Notes: a model not told the origin generated them from the letters alone. Counted from the first letter of the stretch, positions 26,965 through 36,777 are shown. The stretch is 64,000 nucleotides of DNA from an uncultured Lachnobacterium sp. (GCA_900543445.1 UQRC01000009.1:1-64000), one strand, 5' to 3'. Numbers and translations: made by a program.

Positions 26965-28393
26965 TTGCTACAACTTCTCCAAGATAATAAAAGCCCTTAC
27001 ATTCTGTCAGCTTCACCTGATAAAGCTTTCCGATCATACCTGCATCTCCCGGGAAATGTACAACCGCATTGTTGGCAAGACGACCTGTAATCAGGGAAGC
27101 ATCCTGCTCATTCGGTTCCTCCGCAAGCACTTCCATCACCTTACCCTCAAGCTCCATTGCTTTCCTTGTACTGATCTGCTGTACTTCCTTCAAAAGCATA
27201 TCAAAATGCCGCTTTACCTCATCCGGATCACACTGATTCTCCATGGAAGCCGCCGGTGTACCGGTTCTTTTGGAATAGATAAATGTGAAAGCACTGTCAT
27301 ACTCCACCTGCTTCACTACATCCATTGTCTCCATAAAATCTTCTTCTGTCTCCCCCGGGAATCCCACAATAATATCCGTAGTCAAAGCGATATCCGGAAT
27401 CGCCTCACGAAGCTTTCTAACAATCTCAAGATACTGTTCCTTGTCGTAATGACGATTCATGATCTTCAAGATTCTTGAACTTCCGGACTGCAGCGGAAGA
27501 TGCATATGCTTACATACCTTGTCACATTCCTTCATCGCAAGGATCAGATCATCTGACAGATCCTTCGGATGGGATGTCATAAAACGGATTCTCTTAAGTC
27601 CCTCAATCTTATTGACTTCACGCAGCAGTTCCGCAAACGTGACCGGATTCTCCAGGTTCTTTCCGTAAGAATTGACATTCTGACCAAGCAGCATAACTTC
27701 ACACACACCATCAGCAACCAGTCCCTCGATCTCACGGATGATATCCTTCGGCTCACGGCTTCTCTCGCGGCCTCTTACATACGGTACAATACAGTAGCTG
27801 CAGAAATTATTACAGCCGAACATAATGTTAACGCCCGACTTAAAGGAGAATTTACGCTTAATCGGAAGATCTTCTACAATCTTGTCCGTATCTTTCCAGA
27901 TATCAACGATCATAGAATCCGACTCCATGCTGCGACATAAAAGTTCTGCAAATTTATAGATATTATGCGTTCCAAAAATCAGATTGACAAAACGATACGA
28001 CTTGCGGATCTTCTCCACAACGGTCGGCTCCTGCATCATGCAACCGCACAAAGCGATCATCATATGCGGATTTTTCTTCTTATAATTGGACAAATACCCC
28101 AATCGTCCATATACCTTATTGTTCGCATTCTCACGAACGGTACAGGTATTATAGATCACGAAATCCGCATGCTCGTCTTCCGTCTCGATATATCCAATAT
28201 CCGTCAGAATTCCGACAAGCTTCTCAGAATCTCTGGCATTCATCTGACATCCGAAGGTCTTAACACAGCATGTCAGCTTGCGGCCAAGTTCTGCTTCCTT
28301 CTCCTGTACGTAAGTCTTCGCCTTCTCTATATAATCATACTGGAGCTTTGTCTCTTCCGCTCCGGTCAGCACATTTGCTTCTAAGTCTCTCAT
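26957..28393 (-). CDS. miaB: tRNA-2-methylthio-N6-dimethylallyladenosine synthase
   Basis: A 478-residue radical SAM methylthiotransferase. The N-terminal cysteines are in KTFGCQMNARDSEK, YNTCTV and CGCMMQ. The radical SAM motif GCNNFCSYCIVPYVRGRE is near residue 190, and the C-terminal TRAM domain (LITGRLANNAVVHFPG) near 435. It adds a methylthio group to i6A37 of tRNAs. An N-terminal extension of about 40 residues is usual in clostridia. It heads the NusG-II, Gx transporter, ruvAB, zapA run. Confidence 0.96.
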   Translation of the reverse strand: MRDLEANVLTGAEETKLQYDYIEKAKTYVQEKEAELGRKLTCCVKTFGCQMNARDSEKLVGILTDIGYIETEDEHADFVIYNTCTVRENANNKVYGRLGYLSNYKKKNPHMMIALCGCMMQEPTVVEKIRKSYRFVNLIFGTHNIYKFAELLCRSMESDSMIVDIWKDTDKIVEDLPIKRKFSFKSGVNIMFGCNNFCSYCIVPYVRGRERSREPKDIIREIEGLVADGVCEVMLLGQNVNSYGKNLENPVTFAELLREVNKIEGLKRIRFMTSHPKDLSDDLILAMKECDKVCKHMHLPLQSGSSRILKIMNRHYDKEQYLEIVRKLREAIPDIALTTDIIVGFPGETEEDFMETMDVVKQVEYDSAFTFIYSKRTGTPAASMENQCDPDEVKRHFDMLLKEVQQISTRKAMELEGKVMEVLAEEPNEQDASLITGRLANNAVVHFPGDAGMIGKLYQVKLTECKGFYYLGEVVANE

Positions 28394-28435
28394 ATTTACC
28401 TCTTGTAATCGTTATTATTTCTATAAAAATCCAAT

Positions 28436-29692
28436 TTACGGACGGATCTGTCCATTACCGTAAATAATATATTTGTAGCTGGTAAGCGCTTCTAATCCCA
28501 TCGGTCCACGCGCATGCAGCTTTTGTGTACTGATTCCGATCTCTGCGCCAAATCCAAATTCATTTCCATCTGAAAAACGTGTTGATGCATTGACGTAAAC
28601 GCAGGCAGAATCAATCTCATTTAAGAATTGTTGCGCATGATCATAATTTTGCGTAACAATCGTCTCAGAATGAGACGTATTATAGCGGTTAATATGTTCA
28701 ATCGCCTCATCAATCGTATCGACCACTTTAACAGACATAATATAGTCTAAATACTCCGTTCCCCAATCCTCTTCCGTTGCAGGAATGACGAGTGGCTGAT
28801 CTGCACCTAAACATTCGACTGCCGTATCGTCTCCGCGCATCTGCACGTCATACTCTTTGAGAGAAGCATACAATCTAGGAAGAAATTCCTTCGCGATCGC
28901 ACGATTCACAACAATCGACTCGCAGGCATTGCAGACACCGATGCGCTGTGTCTTTGCATTTCTTATAATGTTGACTGCCATGTCAAAATCAGCAGAATCA
29001 TCCACATATACGTGGCAGTTTCCGGTTCCGGTCTCAATAACCGGGATTGTCGCCTCATTGACAACGGTCTGGATCAGACCTCTTCCACCTCTTGGAATCA
29101 GAAGATCCACATACTGCTTCATCTTCATAAAGCAGTTCGTTGTCTCATGATCCGTCGCTTCAATCAGGCTGAGCACACCATCCGGAATATTCATCTCTCG
29201 TAAGGCCTCCTGCATTGCTGAAACAATTGCAATGTTCGAATGAATCGCATCACTTCCGCCCTTAAGAATCGCACAGTTTCCGGATTTAAAGCACAGACCG
29301 AACGCATCGGAAGTCACATTCGGACGGGCTTCAAAAATGATACCGATAACACCGATCGGCACACGTTTCTTGCCGATCATCAATCCATTCGGCCGCTTCT
29401 TCATGGATAACACTTCCCCGATCGGATCATCCAGCTTTGCAATCTGTCTGAGTCCATCTGCCATACCGGCAATACGATCATGATTTAATGTCAGACGATC
29501 AAGAAGACCTGCCGGCATATTGCGTTCCTGTCCGTTTTTTACATCGATCGCATTTGCCGCAAGGATGTCTGTCTCATGCGCAAGAAGTGCATCTGCAGCC
29601 TTATTTAAGGTTTCATTTTTCACCTTTGTATCAAGCATGCCTGCCTTAATCCGGACATCATGCGCTCTCTTACATAATTCTTCCAAATCCAT
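28436..29692 (-). CDS. proA: Glutamate-5-semialdehyde dehydrogenase (gamma-glutamyl phosphate reductase)
   Basis: A 418-residue protein. Motifs include [18 protein letters not shown] near residue 115, [11 protein letters not shown] near 193, and the catalytic cysteine in [13 protein letters not shown] near 257. It reduces gamma-glutamyl phosphate with NADPH, the second step of proline synthesis. It is the last of four genes led by proB. Confidence 0.96.
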   Translation of the reverse strand: MDLEELCKRAHDVRIKAGMLDTKVKNETLNKAADALLAHETDILAANAIDVKNGQERNMPAGLLDRLTLNHDRIAGMADGLRQIAKLDDPIGEVLSMKKRPNGLMIGKKRVPIGVIGIIFEARPNVTSDAFGLCFKSGNCAILKGGSDAIHSNIAIVSAMQEALREMNIPDGVLSLIEATDHETTNCFMKMKQYVDLLIPRGGRGLIQTVVNEATIPVIETGTGNCHVYVDDSADFDMAVNIIRNAKTQRIGVCNACESIVVNRAIAKEFLPRLYASLKEYDVQMRGDDTAVECLGADQPLVIPATEEDWGTEYLDYIMSVKVVDTIDEAIEHINRYNTSHSETIVTQNYDHAQQFLNEIDSACVYVNASTRFSDGNEFGFGAEIGISTQKLHARGPMGLEALTSYKYIIYGNGQIRP

Positions 29693-29749
29693 TCCAAGAT
29701 CCTCCTGACTGGTTTCTCATATTTTAGCCCATGTATCGGTTACGTTTTT

Positions 29750-30319
29750 CTAAAGCGAATATATCTGTTCCTCTGTTACAATCTGATGCATAGCAATGTC
29801 CTGCGATTCCGCTGGAATATCATCCAAAAGCTGACACGTAAAACAAATACCCACCGTATTCACCTCCGGGTGCCTTACCATATAGCGATCATAATAACCC
29901 TTGCCATATCCGATCCGATCGCCTTTCTTCGAAAAAGCGACTCCCGGCACAAGCATCGGCACAACATTCCCGGACGGCAGATACAGTGGCAGTGAAACGT
30001 GCTCTACATCCGGCTCCATCACGCCAAATGCCCCCGAACATAATTGTTGTTCATCCCTGACGAGAAAAAACACCATATGATCTCCAAACACCTTTGGAAA
30101 ATAAAGCATTTTGCCATCAAGCCACGCCTGTTTACAGAATACAGACAGATCCACCTCACTTTGTATCGCGGAATAAACGAGAATCTCTTCGCTGCTTTCA
30201 TACCAGGGCTGTCTTAGCAATTGCTCCAAAATCTGACGACTGTAAGTAATACGTTCGTTTTCTGTGAGTGAATTTCTTATCCCTTTGATCCGCTTACGAA
30301 GTTGGGCTTTGCTTTCCAT
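29750..30319 (-). CDS. 5-formyltetrahydrofolate cyclo-ligase
   Basis: A 189-residue protein from ATG 30319 (MESKAQLRKRI); a start four codons earlier has no better site. The ATP/substrate loop GDRIGYGKGYYDRY lies near residues 131-144. It converts 5-formyl-THF to 5,10-methenyl-THF. It overlaps the DUF896 gene by 26 bases and is placed inside the proBA operon. Confidence 0.92.
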   Translation of the reverse strand: MESKAQLRKRIKGIRNSLTENERITYSRQILEQLLRQPWYESSEEILVYSAIQSEVDLSVFCKQAWLDGKMLYFPKVFGDHMVFFLVRDEQQLCSGAFGVMEPDVEHVSLPLYLPSGNVVPMLVPGVAFSKKGDRIGYGKGYYDRYMVRHPEVNTVGICFTCQLLDDIPAESQDIAMHQIVTEEQIYSL

Positions 30320-30518
30320 ATTTTTCACCAAGATTTTCTACACTGCCATCTTCATTGACCATGTCAATATTGTTAAGCTGGCTGCGCAGATTGCTTTTGA
30401 CGGAAGCTACAAATTCTTTGCGAAGCAAAGCCTGCTCCTTCTTCTCCTCTTCCGTCAGACCTTCCGCCTGTGATTTGCGATATAACGCATTAATACGATC
30501 AATTTTTTCCTGTGTCAT
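30294..30518 (-). CDS. DUF896 family protein (YnzC-like)
   Basis: A 74-residue protein that matches the small YnzC/DUF896 family: KIDRINALYRKSQAEGLTEE, then EQALLRKEFVASVKSNLRSQ, and a flexible tail. The fold is a helical hairpin; the Bacillus relative is linked to the SOS/cell-division region but its function is not known. Its ATG overlaps the proB stop by one base. Confidence 0.9.
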   Translation of the reverse strand: MTQEKIDRINALYRKSQAEGLTEEEKKEQALLRKEFVASVKSNLRSQLNNIDMVNEDGSVENLGEKYGKQSPTS

Positions 30519-31357
30519 TATCCTATCGTCTCCATAACATATGTTGCCAGATTAAAGTTTGCATTCTTATTGGACTTAAAAAGCGTTCCGGTATATGCAT
30601 CCTCAAAAATCTGCGCAAGAATCTTCACATCGGCGCCGTTTGCAATAATCATATCGGTGCCGGACAATGTTGCAATCCTTGCGGCGGTAAGTTTCGTTGT
30701 CATACCACCGGTTCCGACATTGCTGCCGGTCGTTCCCTTTGCCATACCAAGAATCTCTTCGTCCAGATTCTCCACTACCTGAACCAGCTTCGCATCCGGA
30801 TTCGTATGCGGATCATCGGTATACAGTCCATCGATGTCCGACAGAAGGATCAACAGATCCGCCCCGACCATCGAAGAAACCAAAGCAGACAGTGTATCAT
30901 TGTCACCGAACTGCATCTCATAAGTACTCGTTGTATCATTCTCATTTACAATCGGAATTACACCAAGCTGAAACAATTCCTCAAACGTATTTTTCGCATT
31001 TTCTCTCGATACCGGATTGATCATCGTGTTTTTCGTCAGAAGCACCTGTCCTGCTGTCTCATTATACTCTGCAAAAAGCTTCTGATAGACCATCATCAGC
31101 TTTGCCTGACCGACCGCCGCACATGCCTGCTTCATCGAGATATCCGTCGGTCTCTCATGAATGCCCATCGCCGATCGCCCGACAGCGATTGCACCAGAGC
31201 TGACCAGACACACATCCATTCCACGATTACGTAGATCGCTGAGCTGACGCACCAGCTGCTCCATCTTGCCAAGATCTAATTTACCGGTCTCCTCATGCGT
31301 CAGGGATGAGGAACCAATTTTCACTACGACACGCTTGTATCCTGTTTCACTTTTCAT
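30518..31357 (-). CDS. proB: Glutamate 5-kinase
   Basis: A 279-residue protein from ATG 31357 (MKSETGYKRVVV), with GAGGATAA 7 bases upstream. The frame is open to 31480, but that stretch is a structured leader. Amino acid kinase motifs are VVVKIGSSSLT near residue 12, VSSGAIAVG near 48, FGDNDTLSA near 148, and GTGGMTTKLTAA near 212. It has no C-terminal PUA domain, as is common in clostridia. It phosphorylates glutamate, the first and regulated step of proline synthesis. Confidence 0.93.
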   Translation of the reverse strand: MKSETGYKRVVVKIGSSSLTHEETGKLDLGKMEQLVRQLSDLRNRGMDVCLVSSGAIAVGRSAMGIHERPTDISMKQACAAVGQAKLMMVYQKLFAEYNETAGQVLLTKNTMINPVSRENAKNTFEELFQLGVIPIVNENDTTSTYEMQFGDNDTLSALVSSMVGADLLILLSDIDGLYTDDPHTNPDAKLVQVVENLDEEILGMAKGTTGSNVGTGGMTTKLTAARIATLSGTDMIIANGADVKILAQIFEDAYTGTLFKSNKNANFNLATYVMETIG

Positions 31358-31397
31358 TCTAAACTTATCCTCGATTCTTATTGCCTCGCATTGAACA

Positions 31398-31471
31398 TCC
31401 GGCCATGAGAATTCACCTTCGGTGAAGGCCGGACGCTGCATAATCACTTCCCAAGAAGTGATTACATTATA
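31398..31471 (-). promoter_or_regulatory. proB promoter and structured leader
   Basis: Minus strand: a TATAAT (31466-31471) touches a perfect 10-bp inverted repeat TAATCACTTC/GAAGTGATTA with a 4-base loop (31441-31464). A second stem-loop (31398-31433) combines TCCGGCC/GGCCGGA with TTCACC/GGTGAA. No good -35 is seen. The first repeat is placed like an operator at the start site. The second would fold in the leader mRNA. No known riboswitch or T-box is recognised. Confidence 0.5.
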
Positions 31472-31567
31472 CTCTATCATATCTTCCGCAAAAATACAAA
31501 ACCATTCGTCTGGTAATCCATACCTCTCATCTTCTTATCCAAACGAGTGCCCGACATCATCAAGACT

Positions 31568-32524
31568 TTACCGCAAAAGCTTCAATTTACCAGTAAGACA
31601 GACGAACTCCACATCTGTCACATCGCCACAGTATTCTCCGTCCGCGTGCAGCACGAGTGGCTGATCCGCGTGCAGCCTGAGTACCGGTGCATCAATCACA
31701 GTAAATCCACGGATTCTCTCATGCTTCGCCGCAACCAAAAGTGGCAGACAGAAGAATGTGAGCAGCTTCGGAATGCCGTGTGCCATACTCAATGATAACA
31801 TTCCGTCTGTCGGAGATGCTTTCGGTGCCATCGGCACACCGCCGCCTTCCGCACGCAGATTCATCGCCGCTGCAAAAATCATCTTATTCATTTTATGTAC
31901 ACAATGGTTATCTCCACATTCAAGTGTCACTTCCGCCGTCTTCATTGAAAAAAGCGAAGAAACCGTAAGTAAAAGATACGTGAGTTTTCCAAGATGGATT
32001 TTGTTCAAAACTTTCTTTAATTTCGAATGTAACGCCTTCTTACAGACGATCGCATCCAGACCGATCCCGGAACTGATTCCGAAAATCCGGCTTTCTTCCT
32101 CCGTCTCGCCCCAGCGAACCTGTCCTATGTCCACTCTCGACACCGGAATTCCATTCTTTTCCCTCGCGATTGCCTTTAAGATCTGATGCAGCGCGATATT
32201 TGGATTCTTGTCAATCATAAGTCCTCTCGCGAAATCATTTCCGGATCCGCTTGGGATCATGCCGAACCGCACCTTGTCGAAATCGGTAATACCATTTAAC
32301 ACTTCATTCATTGTGCCGTCTCCACCGACTACGATCAAATAAATTTTATCCTTATCCTTCTGTGAGATTTCCCGCGCAAGTTCCGTTGCATGTCCCTCGT
32401 ATTTTGTCTCATATGCTTCATACGCGATCTTCCGCTCCTCAAGCATGTTACAGATTCTGTGCCACACAAATCCTGCCTTACCGGTTCTTGCGTTCGTATT
32501 GACGATAAAATAAAGTTTACTCAT
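31568..32524 (-). CDS. Diacylglycerol kinase-like lipid kinase (YegS/DagK family)
   Basis: A 318-residue protein. The start KLYFIVNTNARTGKAG and the nucleotide loop VVGGDGTMNEVLNGI near residue 66 are diagnostic. PSGSGNDFARGL near 91 and a C-terminal beta-sandwich follow. It phosphorylates diacylglycerol or a related lipid at the membrane face; the lipid is not certain. It is a single gene upstream (on the chromosome) of apbE, with which it is divergent. Confidence 0.88.
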   Translation of the reverse strand: MSKLYFIVNTNARTGKAGFVWHRICNMLEERKIAYEAYETKYEGHATELAREISQKDKDKIYLIVVGGDGTMNEVLNGITDFDKVRFGMIPSGSGNDFARGLMIDKNPNIALHQILKAIAREKNGIPVSRVDIGQVRWGETEEESRIFGISSGIGLDAIVCKKALHSKLKKVLNKIHLGKLTYLLLTVSSLFSMKTAEVTLECGDNHCVHKMNKMIFAAAMNLRAEGGGVPMAPKASPTDGMLSLSMAHGIPKLLTFFCLPLLVAAKHERIRGFTVIDAPVLRLHADQPLVLHADGEYCGDVTDVEFVCLTGKLKLLR

Positions 32525-32791
32525 TTCTTCAATCCTTTGTGTATTTCACTTGTATGGCATCCATTCATTCTTGATCATACAAGCACTCTTCTATGATTAT
32601 AATATAAATCAATAGGTTTTGCACGATATTCTTAATGAAAAAGCCTATCGGTACAAGAAAAAGCAAGTCTTGTCGCATAATGAAATTTGCGTTATAGTAA
32701 ATTTCAGATTCTATGTTATATGCAATCATAAATGCATCCATAGATTCTGCCAATATACGAACACAATATTAAGATAGTAAAGGATAAACAA
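32525..32791. promoter_or_regulatory. Divergent intergenic region with apbE promoter
   Basis: Plus strand: TTGTCG (32670-32675), a 17-base spacer and TATAGT (32693-32698), about 94 bases before apbE. On the minus strand a TATAAT near 32600 could serve the lipid kinase, but its -35 is weak. The region is AT-rich; the open frames in it lack ribosome binding sites and I do not call them genes. Confidence 0.5.
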
Positions 32792-33871
32792 ATGGAACCA
32801 TTAAGATTTAAAATAAAGAAACATAGAAACAACTTCACGAACCGTATGATTGGAATAGTCCTGCTCATCGCACTTCTTTGTAGTCTATTGTCTGGCTGCT
32901 CCTCTGAGACCAAAAAAGTCTCTAAGGAAGGATTTTATTTTGATACGATCATTACCATTACACTATATGGAACCGATGACGAGAAATACATCAATGACTG
33001 TTTCTCCCTTGCGAAAGAATATGAAAACAAGTTTTCCAACACCATCGCAGGCAGCGAGATTTCGCAGATTAACGATGCAGATGGAAAGTATGTCACAGTA
33101 AGTGATGACACATTAGAACTGATACAAGACGGAATAAACTATGGAAAAGGAAGTGACGGAAAATTTGATATAGCAATCGGTGCTCTCTCCGATCTATGGA
33201 ACATCTCCGAGATTGCAGAAAATGCAGACTCTTCCAACAACGAAGTGGATACTTCTGTTCTCCCGTCCAATGACGATATCAGGAATGCTTTAGCACACAT
33301 AGACTATCGTTCGATTGAGATCAAAGGTAATCAGGTTCGCCTGAGCGATCCCGATGCAAAACTTGATCTCGGTGGCATTGCCAAAGGCTACATTGCAGAT
33401 CAGATGCGCTCCTATCTACGCGATCAAGGAATCACAGAAGGTGTGATCAGTCTCGGTGGCAACGTGCTGACACTCGGCGAGAAAGCAAGCGGCGACAACT
33501 ATGCCATCGGTATCCAGAAACCTTTTGCAGCAAGTGGAACCAGTCTCGGAGTCATCAAAGTAAAGGATGCATCTGTTGTATCCTCCGGCATCTACGAGCG
33601 CTACTATCGTATCGGTGATAAAATCTATCATCATATACTAGATACTACAACCGGATATCCGATTGAGAACGATCTCTACCAGGTCACGATCATCAGCAAA
33701 AGTTCGATGGACGGTGATGCTTTAAGCACCACCTGCTTTGCACTTGGACTTGAAGAGGGAATGAATCTGATTGAAAATACAAAAGATACGGAAGCCATCT
33801 TCGTCACAAATGATGGCAAACCCCATTGCAGTTCCGGAATCGGAAACACAGTAATCTTTGAAGAGAATTAA
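32792..33871 (+). CDS. apbE: FAD:protein FMN transferase (lipoprotein)
   Basis: A 359-residue protein. A basic N-terminus and hydrophobic helix end in a lipobox LLSGC with Cys36, so it is a membrane lipoprotein facing out. ApbE motifs are FYFDTIITITLYG, DLGGIAKGYIAD near residue 190, and MDGDALSTTCFALG near 305. It links FMN to a threonine in SGAT-type motifs. The adjacent rnf operon encodes two such targets, RnfD and RnfG, so it is very likely their maturation enzyme. Confidence 0.93.
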   Translation: MEPLRFKIKKHRNNFTNRMIGIVLLIALLCSLLSGCSSETKKVSKEGFYFDTIITITLYGTDDEKYINDCFSLAKEYENKFSNTIAGSEISQINDADGKYVTVSDDTLELIQDGINYGKGSDGKFDIAIGALSDLWNISEIAENADSSNNEVDTSVLPSNDDIRNALAHIDYRSIEIKGNQVRLSDPDAKLDLGGIAKGYIADQMRSYLRDQGITEGVISLGGNVLTLGEKASGDNYAIGIQKPFAASGTSLGVIKVKDASVVSSGIYERYYRIGDKIYHHILDTTTGYPIENDLYQVTIISKSSMDGDALSTTCFALGLEEGMNLIENTKDTEAIFVTNDGKPHCSSGIGNTVIFEEN

Positions 33872-33918
33872 AATTTTACAACAAACCAACAATATATCTT
33901 ATTCCATTTTATAGACAA

Positions 33919-33958
33919 AACGAAACCCGCTCAGATTCATTTCCGAACGGGTTTCGTT
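33919..33958. terminator. Shared terminator between apbE and rnfB
   Basis: An 11-bp perfect stem AACGAAACCCG/CGGGTTTCGTT with an 18-base loop, T-rich on both sides. It lies between convergent apbE and rnfB and can serve both. Confidence 0.8.
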
Positions 33959-34031
33959 ATATTTTTCTCTGCTTTTGTAAAAATAAAATTCTGACAAAAG
34001 TCCGTATTCTTACAAAACAATCACTTGCATA

Positions 34032-34820
34032 CTATAAGATGATCTTCTTCGGGCACTTCTCTGCACAGATTCCGCAGCCTGTACATTTCTCCTGATCAAT
34101 GTATGCGATATTGTCAACCACATGGATTGCATCAGAAGGACAATTCTTCTCACAGAGATGACATCCAATACATCCTACGGAGCAGGCATTCATTACATCT
34201 TTACCCTTATCCTTGGAACTGCACTGTACAAGGTGCATTGCCTCATAAGGAACAAGTTCGATCAGATGCTTTGGACATGCAGCAACACATTTACCGCAGG
34301 CCTTACATACCTTCTCATCAACCTTTGCAATACCGTCAACAACATGAATTGCATCAAACGGACAAGCCTTTACACAGCTTCCGAATCCAAGACATCCATA
34401 GTTACAAGTCTTAGGTCCACCGTTTGGAACAAATGACATAGCAGCACAATCTTCGATTCCGGTGTAATCGTAATCCTGTTTTGCTTTCTCGCAGGTTCCT
34501 GCACATTTCACAAATGCAACCTTCTTTACCGAAGCACCTGCAGATACACCCATGATCTCGCCGACTTTCGCAGCAACCGGATCACCACCGACCGGACACT
34601 GTCCGACCGGAGCCTCACCCTTGGCGATTGCAGCGGCAAGACCGGAACAGCCTGCGTAACCGCAGCCACCACAGTTGTTACCAGGAAGAACCTCAAGGAT
34701 TGCTTCCTCTCTCGGGTCTACTTCAACCTTGAATTTTTCTCCGGAGATTCCGAGGAAAAATCCAAGAATAATTCCAACACAGCCAACTACGATGGCTGCG
34801 ACAATAATTCCAGTAAGCAT
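34032..34820 (-). CDS. rnfB: Rnf complex subunit RnfB (ferredoxin-type)
   Basis: A 262-residue protein. An N-terminal membrane helix (about 3-25) is followed by a 4Fe-4S motif (CGGCGYAGC..CPVGG) near residue 50. Four ferredoxin motifs follow: CLGFGSCVKACP, CKACGKCVAACP, CIGCHLCEKNCP and CTGCGICAEKCP. It accepts electrons from reduced ferredoxin and passes them to the rest of the ion pump. It is the last gene of rnfCDGEAB and ends just before the terminator shared with apbE. Confidence 0.95.
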   Translation of the reverse strand: MLTGIIVAAIVVGCVGIILGFFLGISGEKFKVEVDPREEAILEVLPGNNCGGCGYAGCSGLAAAIAKGEAPVGQCPVGGDPVAAKVGEIMGVSAGASVKKVAFVKCAGTCEKAKQDYDYTGIEDCAAMSFVPNGGPKTCNYGCLGFGSCVKACPFDAIHVVDGIAKVDEKVCKACGKCVAACPKHLIELVPYEAMHLVQCSSKDKGKDVMNACSVGCIGCHLCEKNCPSDAIHVVDNIAYIDQEKCTGCGICAEKCPKKIIL

Positions 34821-34832
34821 ATTCTTTTCCTC

Positions 34833-35438
34833 CTAAATCATTCCTGAGAATCCCATAAATGCGATTGACATCAGACATGCGGTAATCAATACGATTGCTG
34901 TACCTCTGAATGTCTTAGGGATGTCATTATATTCAATTTTCTCACGGATTCCTGCCATCAGTACGATTGCGATAAAGAATCCGACTGCTGTTGAGAATCC
35001 GTATACAACAGACTCTAACAGATTGTATTCATAAGTTACACAGTTGAGTGCAACACCAAGTACCGCACAGTTTGTTGTGATCAGTGGAAGATACACACCA
35101 AGGGACTGATACAGTGAAGGTATGCTCTTCTTTAAGAACATCTCTACGAACTGTACCAATGCCGCGATAACAAGAATAAATACGATTGTCTTTAAGTAGG
35201 TCAGATCGATTCCTTTTGATACGAGGAACGGATTGGCCAGAATAAATTTATAGATCAGTCCTGTGATAAAGGAGGAAATTGTAATAACGAAGATTACGGC
35301 TCCACCCATACCGGCAGCAGTCTCTGTCTTCTTGGATACACCAAGGAACGGACAGATACCGAGGAACTGACTCAATACTACGTTGTTTACGATTGCAGAA
35401 CCAACTGCGATCAAAACTAATTCAGCTAATGTACTCAT
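34833..35438 (-). CDS. rnfA: Rnf complex subunit RnfA
   Basis: A 201-residue protein with six hydrophobic segments. The N-terminal NNVVLSQFLGICPFLGVSKK and the C-terminal half GVYLPLITTNCAVLGVAL contain the paired cysteines that coordinate an Fe-S centre in the membrane in RnfA/NqrE proteins. Strongly similar in layout to RnfE, its paralogue encoded 14 bases upstream. Confidence 0.95.
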   Translation of the reverse strand: MSTLAELVLIAVGSAIVNNVVLSQFLGICPFLGVSKKTETAAGMGGAVIFVITISSFITGLIYKFILANPFLVSKGIDLTYLKTIVFILVIAALVQFVEMFLKKSIPSLYQSLGVYLPLITTNCAVLGVALNCVTYEYNLLESVVYGFSTAVGFFIAIVLMAGIREKIEYNDIPKTFRGTAIVLITACLMSIAFMGFSGMI

Positions 35439-35452
35439 CGTCTTCTCCCTCC

Positions 35453-36172
35453 CTATGCCTCTTTATTGTCTGAGGAAGCAGCACTCTTGCCGGTGCACAA
35501 TGCAGACTGACCACAATGTGCACAGTCGCCTGACAGACATCCGGAAGGCTCTGCAAGCGGCTTGCCTTTTGCTTCCATCTTCTTACGAATGATATTCATT
35601 CCGGCTACAAGGAATGCAAGTACAAGGAATGCACCAGGTGCCATAATAAAGATGGTGATTGGTGTAAAGCCCTTGATTGCGGAAAGGAACGGAAGTCCGA
35701 AGAATGTTCCGGCTCCAAGGATCTCACGGATAAGACCAATAATCGTAAGTCCCATAGTAAATCCAAGTCCCATACCGATTCCATCGAAGATTGACTCGAT
35801 CGGACCATTCTTCGATGCATAACTTTCTGCACGGCCAAGAATAATACAGTTTACAACGATCAGAGGAATGTATACACCCAATGCGTTTGACAGACTCGGT
35901 AAATAAGCCTGCATCAGAAACTGTACTACGGTTACGAGTGATGCAACGATCACGATATAAGCCGGCATACGCACTCCGTTTGGAATCGCCTTACGGAATA
36001 AAGAGATCAAAAGGTTTGAAAATACGAGTACAACCAATGTGGAAAGACCCATACCAAGACCGTTGACTGCAGAAGATGTTACCGCAAGTGTCGGACACAT
36101 ACCAAGCATCAGGACGAAGGTCGGGTTCTCCTTGATCACACCATTGTATAAACGTTCAACATATTTGTTCAT
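35453..36172 (-). CDS. rnfE: Rnf complex subunit RnfE
   Basis: A 239-residue protein with six hydrophobic segments. ENPTFVLMLGMCPTLAVTSS near residue 15 and GVYIPLIVVNCIILGRAES near 98 hold the two membrane cysteines. The C-terminal tail of about 40 residues carries five cysteines (CLSGDCAHCGQSALC), an extension not seen in all RnfE proteins. Its start overlaps the rnfG stop by one base. Confidence 0.93.
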   Translation of the reverse strand: MNKYVERLYNGVIKENPTFVLMLGMCPTLAVTSSAVNGLGMGLSTLVVLVFSNLLISLFRKAIPNGVRMPAYIVIVASLVTVVQFLMQAYLPSLSNALGVYIPLIVVNCIILGRAESYASKNGPIESIFDGIGMGLGFTMGLTIIGLIREILGAGTFFGLPFLSAIKGFTPITIFIMAPGAFLVLAFLVAGMNIIRKKMEAKGKPLAEPSGCLSGDCAHCGQSALCTGKSAASSDNKEA

Positions 36173-36777
36173 TACTGAGCACCTCCTAACGCATTCTGGA
36201 AGTAAAGAATTGCAGCGTTACAACCGTTTGCCATTGCTTTTGAAGTAATGGTGGATCCGGTGATTGCCTCAATCTGATCATCCGAAGAAGGTGTCTGTTT
36301 TACAACCGTAAAGGAATCTACTTTCTTATTCTCAAACTGTCCGTAGAACTCCTCTTCCTGTGCCTTCATACCAAGACCCGGAGTCTCAGAGATATCGGTA
36401 ATGGAATATCCGTTTACCGTACCGTCATTCTGGATACCAACAGAGAATGTGATGCTTCCCTGGCTTCCGTCTTTGGCGGTAACTGTGATGACATATCCAA
36501 GTACGTTACCGGATGCATCAACTGCTTCCTCAACATCATTGATTGTGTCATCATATCCTGCATCAGAAACCATCTTGTTGGCCTCGTCTGCATCGTAATC
36601 CTTCTGGTTAAATGCATCTGCATCTGCAAATACAGCCTGATAAGCTTCTTTCTTGGCTTCCTCATTGGCTTTGTCGATCGGAGCCTTCGTAATACCGTAT
36701 ACAGCACCAAGGATCACACCGATCACAAGTGTAAAGGCAGTCAAAACCAAAGCGTCATGTACGATCTGTTTATTCAT
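36172..36777 (-). CDS. rnfG: Rnf complex subunit RnfG (covalent FMN)
   Basis: A 201-residue protein with one N-terminal membrane helix and an FMN-binding domain outside the membrane. ETPGLGMKAQ near residue 131 and the flavinylation motif AITGSTITSKA near 171 (Thr176 the expected site) are present. It carries a covalent FMN attached by ApbE. Its start overlaps rnfD by 8 bases. Confidence 0.94.
   Translation of the reverse strand: MNKQIVHDALVLTAFTLVIGVILGAVYGITKAPIDKANEEAKKEAYQAVFADADAFNQKDYDADEANKMVSDAGYDDTINDVEEAVDASGNVLGYVITVTAKDGSQGSITFSVGIQNDGTVNGYSITDISETPGLGMKAQEEEFYGQFENKKVDSFTVVKQTPSSDDQIEAITGSTITSKAMANGCNAAILYFQNALGGAQ

Noticed and set aside
31358..31480. Longer start for proB with 41 extra residues
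   Set aside because: The stretch is a promoter/leader with two inverted repeats, and the shorter form matches the ProB family length.
32565..32753. Open frame of 62 codons on the minus strand in the apbE upstream region
   Set aside because: No ribosome binding site, AT-rich composition only, and it covers the apbE promoter.
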